The position numbers and the translations under genes are program-made. Source: Avoscillospira_A sp052117125 (GTDB taxonomy: Bacteria > Bacillota > Clostridia > Oscillospirales > Oscillospiraceae). From it: a stretch of DNA of 64,000 bases. This document shows, piece after piece, positions 61,941-64,000 of this stretch (the first letter of the stretch is position 1; each line of letters begins with the position of its first letter). The stretch is from positions 91,867 to 155,866 of the forward strand of contig NZ_JBQKJT010000010.1 of assembly GCF_052117125.1 (NCBI RefSeq), read 5' to 3'. The notes beneath the pieces are model-generated. The model did not search any database. It saw only the letters and a program-made list of their open reading frames with translations, and had not been told where the DNA came from.

Positions 61941-63098
61941 TTATCGGTCCGATACGCCCATGTCCTTGGCATGACAGGCACATTCCAGCACCTCTGTCAT
62001 ATCCGTGCGCTCCCAGGGCGCGTCCGCATGGGTGAAGTGACCGTAATTGCAGAACTTTTGGAACATGGGCTGATCCAGTCCCAGCGTTCCGATCATGCCG
62101 TCCGGTGTCAGGTTGAATACCGTGCGGACTGCCTGTTCCAACACGTCATCGGAATAGATGCCGGTATGCTCCGTATCCACCGTCACCGCTACAGGCTGTG
62201 CCTTACCGATGGCATAGGCAAGGCTGATGGTGCAGCGCTTTGCCAGTCCTGCCGCCACGATATTCCTGGCAATATAACGGGCCATGTACGCGCCACTGCG
62301 GTCCACCTTCGTTCCATCCTTGCCGGACAGCGCGCCGCCGCCATGAGGGGCGAGGCCGCCGTAGGTATCCACCATCAGCTTGCGTCCGGTGAGCCCGGTG
62401 TCCGCTTCAAAACCGCCCTGGACAAATCGACCCGAGGGGTTGATCAACACCTCTGTATGTTCATCCGGCGGCAGCTCCTGCATGGCGGGCCGGATCACAT
62501 GGAGCAGGATGTCCCGGCGCAGTTCCGGCAGGGGCAGTTCCTCCTCATGCTGGCAGGATACCACCACTGCGGCAATGCGGTACGGGACTCCAGAGCGGTA
62601 TTCCACAGACACCTGCGCCTTGCCGTCCGGACGCAGGCCGGGGATGATGCCCTGTCTGCGGGTATCGGTCAACAGGCGGGTCAGTCGATGCGCCAGCACC
62701 ACAGGCAGAGGCAGCAGCTCCTTTGTTTCATCGCAGGCAAAGCCGTACAGGATTCCCTGATCTCCTGCGCCGGTCTCCGTGCCGCCACACACGGCTTCCG
62801 CAATGTCGGGACTCTGCTCATGGGTGATGACCTCCACCTCATGGTCACTGCCGCCGTATCCGGCTTCCCGCACCGTCCTGCAAATAATGGCAGGGATGTC
62901 CGGAATCTTCGCTGCCGTGATCTCGCCTGCGGCGATGATCTTTCCGGCTGTGGCCATGACCTCGCAGGCAACGCGGGCAGCGGCATCCTGCGTAAGGCAG
63001 GCATCCACCACCGCGTCCGCGATGGTGTCGCAGAGCTTGTCGGGATGTCCCTCGGTGACTGACTCAGCAGTCAGAATGCAGTTATCTTTCATATTCAT
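61941..63098 (-). CDS. metK: S-adenosylmethionine synthetase (element-borne)
   Basis: 385 residues with all three MetK domains: ESVTEGHPDKLCD, GAGDQGILYGFAC, and GGGALSGKDGTKVDRSGAYMARY, which hold ATP, magnesium and methionine residues. It makes SAM. It is divergent (ELLPLPVVLAHRLTRLLTD and a GCGG-rich codon choice) and is likely a second copy beside a host metK. Its start (ATG 63098 or 63092, MNMKDN) lies in the last codons of the upstream gene, in the same arrangement as the methyltransferase start at 58756. It probably feeds the orphan methyltransferase. Confidence 0.9.
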   Translation of the reverse strand: MNMKDNCILTAESVTEGHPDKLCDTIADAVVDACLTQDAAARVACEVMATAGKIIAAGEITAAKIPDIPAIICRTVREAGYGGSDHEVEVITHEQSPDIAEAVCGGTETGAGDQGILYGFACDETKELLPLPVVLAHRLTRLLTDTRRQGIIPGLRPDGKAQVSVEYRSGVPYRIAAVVVSCQHEEELPLPELRRDILLHVIRPAMQELPPDEHTEVLINPSGRFVQGGFEADTGLTGRKLMVDTYGGLAPHGGGALSGKDGTKVDRSGAYMARYIARNIVAAGLAKRCTISLAYAIGKAQPVAVTVDTEHTGIYSDDVLEQAVRTVFNLTPDGMIGTLGLDQPMFQKFCNYGHFTHADAPWERTDMTEVLECACHAKDMGVSDR

Positions 63099-63471
63099 GC
63101 TTCTCCTTCTTCGTTGGTTTCTTTTGTGCCTCCGGCTGTTTCGGAACAGAAAGGATCATTTCATGGCTGTATTTGTCCTTGTACGTTTCAATCTGCTGCT
63201 CCGTCAGCGAGGCAAAATCATCCTCTTTAAGACCGGCAACAAAAAATGTGCCGCAGACAATGTCATACGGCACACCGTGATCATCGGTCAGGGCGCGGTT
63301 CCACGGCAGGCCCAGCAGCTTGCCCTCGTCATTGCAGACGAGCGCCACCGGGTCATCGAAGGGGTAGACTGCCTGAATGGTGCCGCCTACGAGCTCCTGC
63401 ATGGCAGAAAGAGTGTGGTCGATCTCCTGCACCGCAGGCAGTTCCATGGGGCGCACCACAAGGACTTTCAT
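63082..63471 (-). CDS. DUF3846-domain protein
   Basis: 129 residues. The start MKVLVVRPMELPAVQEIDHTL and ALVCNDEGKLLGLPWNRAL, then DIVCGTFFVAGL, are the DUF3846 pattern. These are common on clostridial elements and phages; the function is unknown. It ends KKEKHEYER, the same tail as the gene at 58740-59330, overlapping metK by 17 bases. Confidence 0.8.
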   Translation of the reverse strand: MKVLVVRPMELPAVQEIDHTLSAMQELVGGTIQAVYPFDDPVALVCNDEGKLLGLPWNRALTDDHGVPYDIVCGTFFVAGLKEDDFASLTEQQIETYKDKYSHEMILSVPKQPEAQKKPTKKEKHEYER

Positions 63472-63557
63472 TTTCTCTGTGCTGATATGGGTTCCTCCTT
63501 CTTCAAAAGAAAAGCGGCAGCGACAGATTCCTCTGCCGTTGCCGCAAATGGTGATTC

Positions 63558-63824
63558 TTATTCTTTTTTGGATGCCAGCGTCCGGGTCTTCAGTAGGGCA
63601 TTCTCCAACGCCCGATGATCTTCATGCTCTGGCCACCATTGGGGGCGCAGGAATCCCAGCGCCGCAGCAGCCCATTCATAATCGGTCCGTTCCAGTGCGC
63701 CGCCCAGCAGCCCCTGCCGGAATTTCCGGTGCCGCTCCCGCACGGCCGGGGCAACACTATCCCGTTCCAGATACAGTTCCAGAAATCCTCCGATGACAGC
63801 GGCTTCCTCCATCGTGTAAAACAT
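63558..63824 (-). CDS. small uncharacterised element protein
   Basis: 88 residues, helical, Arg/Glu-rich (VAPAVRERHRKFRQGLLGGAL, then LRPQWWPEHEDH). It is the first gene of the leftward operon, downstream of the promoter at 63853-63880. I do not recognise it. Confidence 0.55.
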   Translation of the reverse strand: MFYTMEEAAVIGGFLELYLERDSVAPAVRERHRKFRQGLLGGALERTDYEWAAAALGFLRPQWWPEHEDHRALENALLKTRTLASKKE

Positions 63825-63852
63825 ATCCGCACCCCTTCCGCAAACAGGGGAT

Positions 63853-63880
63853 ATTGTAACACACGCGGCGGAAATTGCAA
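63853..63880 (-). promoter_or_regulatory. promoter of the leftward element operon
   Basis: On the minus strand, TTGCAA (63880-63875), a 16-base spacer, TACAAT (63858-63853). Confidence 0.65.
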
Positions 63881-63930
63881 ACAGGCTATGGAACCGCTGA
63901 TTTAATGCAATGACACAAAAGAAATGGTAT

Positions 63931-63936
63931 TATAAT
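63931..63936 (+). promoter_or_regulatory. -10 box before the transposase start
   Basis: TATAAT with a weak -35 (ATGACA, 63910-63915) at 15 bases. AAAGGCGG at about 63949-63956 is the probable ribosome binding site. Confidence 0.5.
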
Positions 63937-63964
63937 GGCATAAGAAAAAAGGCGGTGTGCAGAA

Positions 63965-64000
63965 ATGAAGCAGCAAAGTTTCAGTGATTACGAATACAGC
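63965..64000 (+). CDS. start of an IS5-like transposase, cut by the window edge
   Basis: Only 12 codons (MKQQSFSDYEYS) are inside the window. This N-terminus resembles IS5-family/IS1182-like transposases of Clostridia. The call rests on a short match and should be read as tentative. The terminal inverted repeat of the IS could not be set. Confidence 0.4.
   Translation, partial: MKQQSFSDYEYS

Overview
The window looks like a chromosome segment of a gut-type, anaerobic, spore-forming Clostridia member, probably Oscillospiraceae (Oscillibacter/Flavonifractor-like). The reasons are: a SpoVT-type sporulation gene, a class-II (alpha2) glycyl-tRNA synthetase, a split transketolase, Firmicutes-type promoters and ribosome binding sites, SLH-domain surface proteins, and integrative elements of the clostridial relaxase/VirD4/large-serine-recombinase kind. 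The family call is inference; no rRNA or marker set is present.

1-10,511: right-hand part of an integrated element. It opens with an AAA_25 (RepA-like) ATPase fused by deletion to a decapitated relaxase. Then comes a sugar-acid module (two enolase-superfamily dehydratase-like enzymes around an APC permease, plus a GntR/FadR regulator), a RhuM-family gene, and a large serine recombinase. The recombinase reads in frame into the 3' four-fifths of spoVT. The element therefore appears to sit inside spoVT, with the 5' spoVT fragment expected left of the window.

10,519-24,950: ordinary chromosome. Contents: split transketolase, LTA-synthase-like phosphoglycerol transferase, glyQS, a DUF3810 membrane metallopeptidase-like protein, tRNA-Val(GAC) with a partial tRNA repeat downstream, a QueD-like protein behind a Fur/PerR-type box, a TetR regulator with an MttB-family methyltransferase sharing an identical palindromic operator, an AIM24-family protein, an MBOAT/SGNH O-acetylation pair, and a low-molecular-weight tyrosine phosphatase.

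25,076-29,680: a frameshifted SLH protein and a leftward phage remnant (tail-protein end, DUF4376-like protein, PF06541 membrane protein, small protein, holin, amidase).

29,684-64,000: a large, decayed integrative and conjugative element, mostly leftward. From right to left it has: an IS transposase start; a promoter driving DUF3846, metK, a PAPS-reductase-like protein, a pentapeptide/beta-helix-like protein, a DUF4406-like protein and an adenine methyltransferase; Fic plus a small partner; an oriT-like region; mobC, relaxase and PcfB; VirD4, cut by a recombinase/TnpV fragment; an immunity-like gene cluster; a truncated TPR protein joined to a C40 peptidase; a cassette of two giant SLH surface proteins with LuxR(MalT)-like and MerR regulators, both holding in-frame stops; then WYL, XRE/ImmA, a zinc-ribbon protein, a sigma-like factor and DinG. 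The VirB4/TrbL/PrgI genes expected between VirD4 and the C40 peptidase are absent, so the element is probably mobilisable at most.

The most notable points are the recombinase-SpoVT fusion, the metK/methyltransferase/PAPS-reductase-like cassette with a repeated start-overlap signature, the paired TetR operators, and the structure-conserved twin hairpins before two accessory genes.
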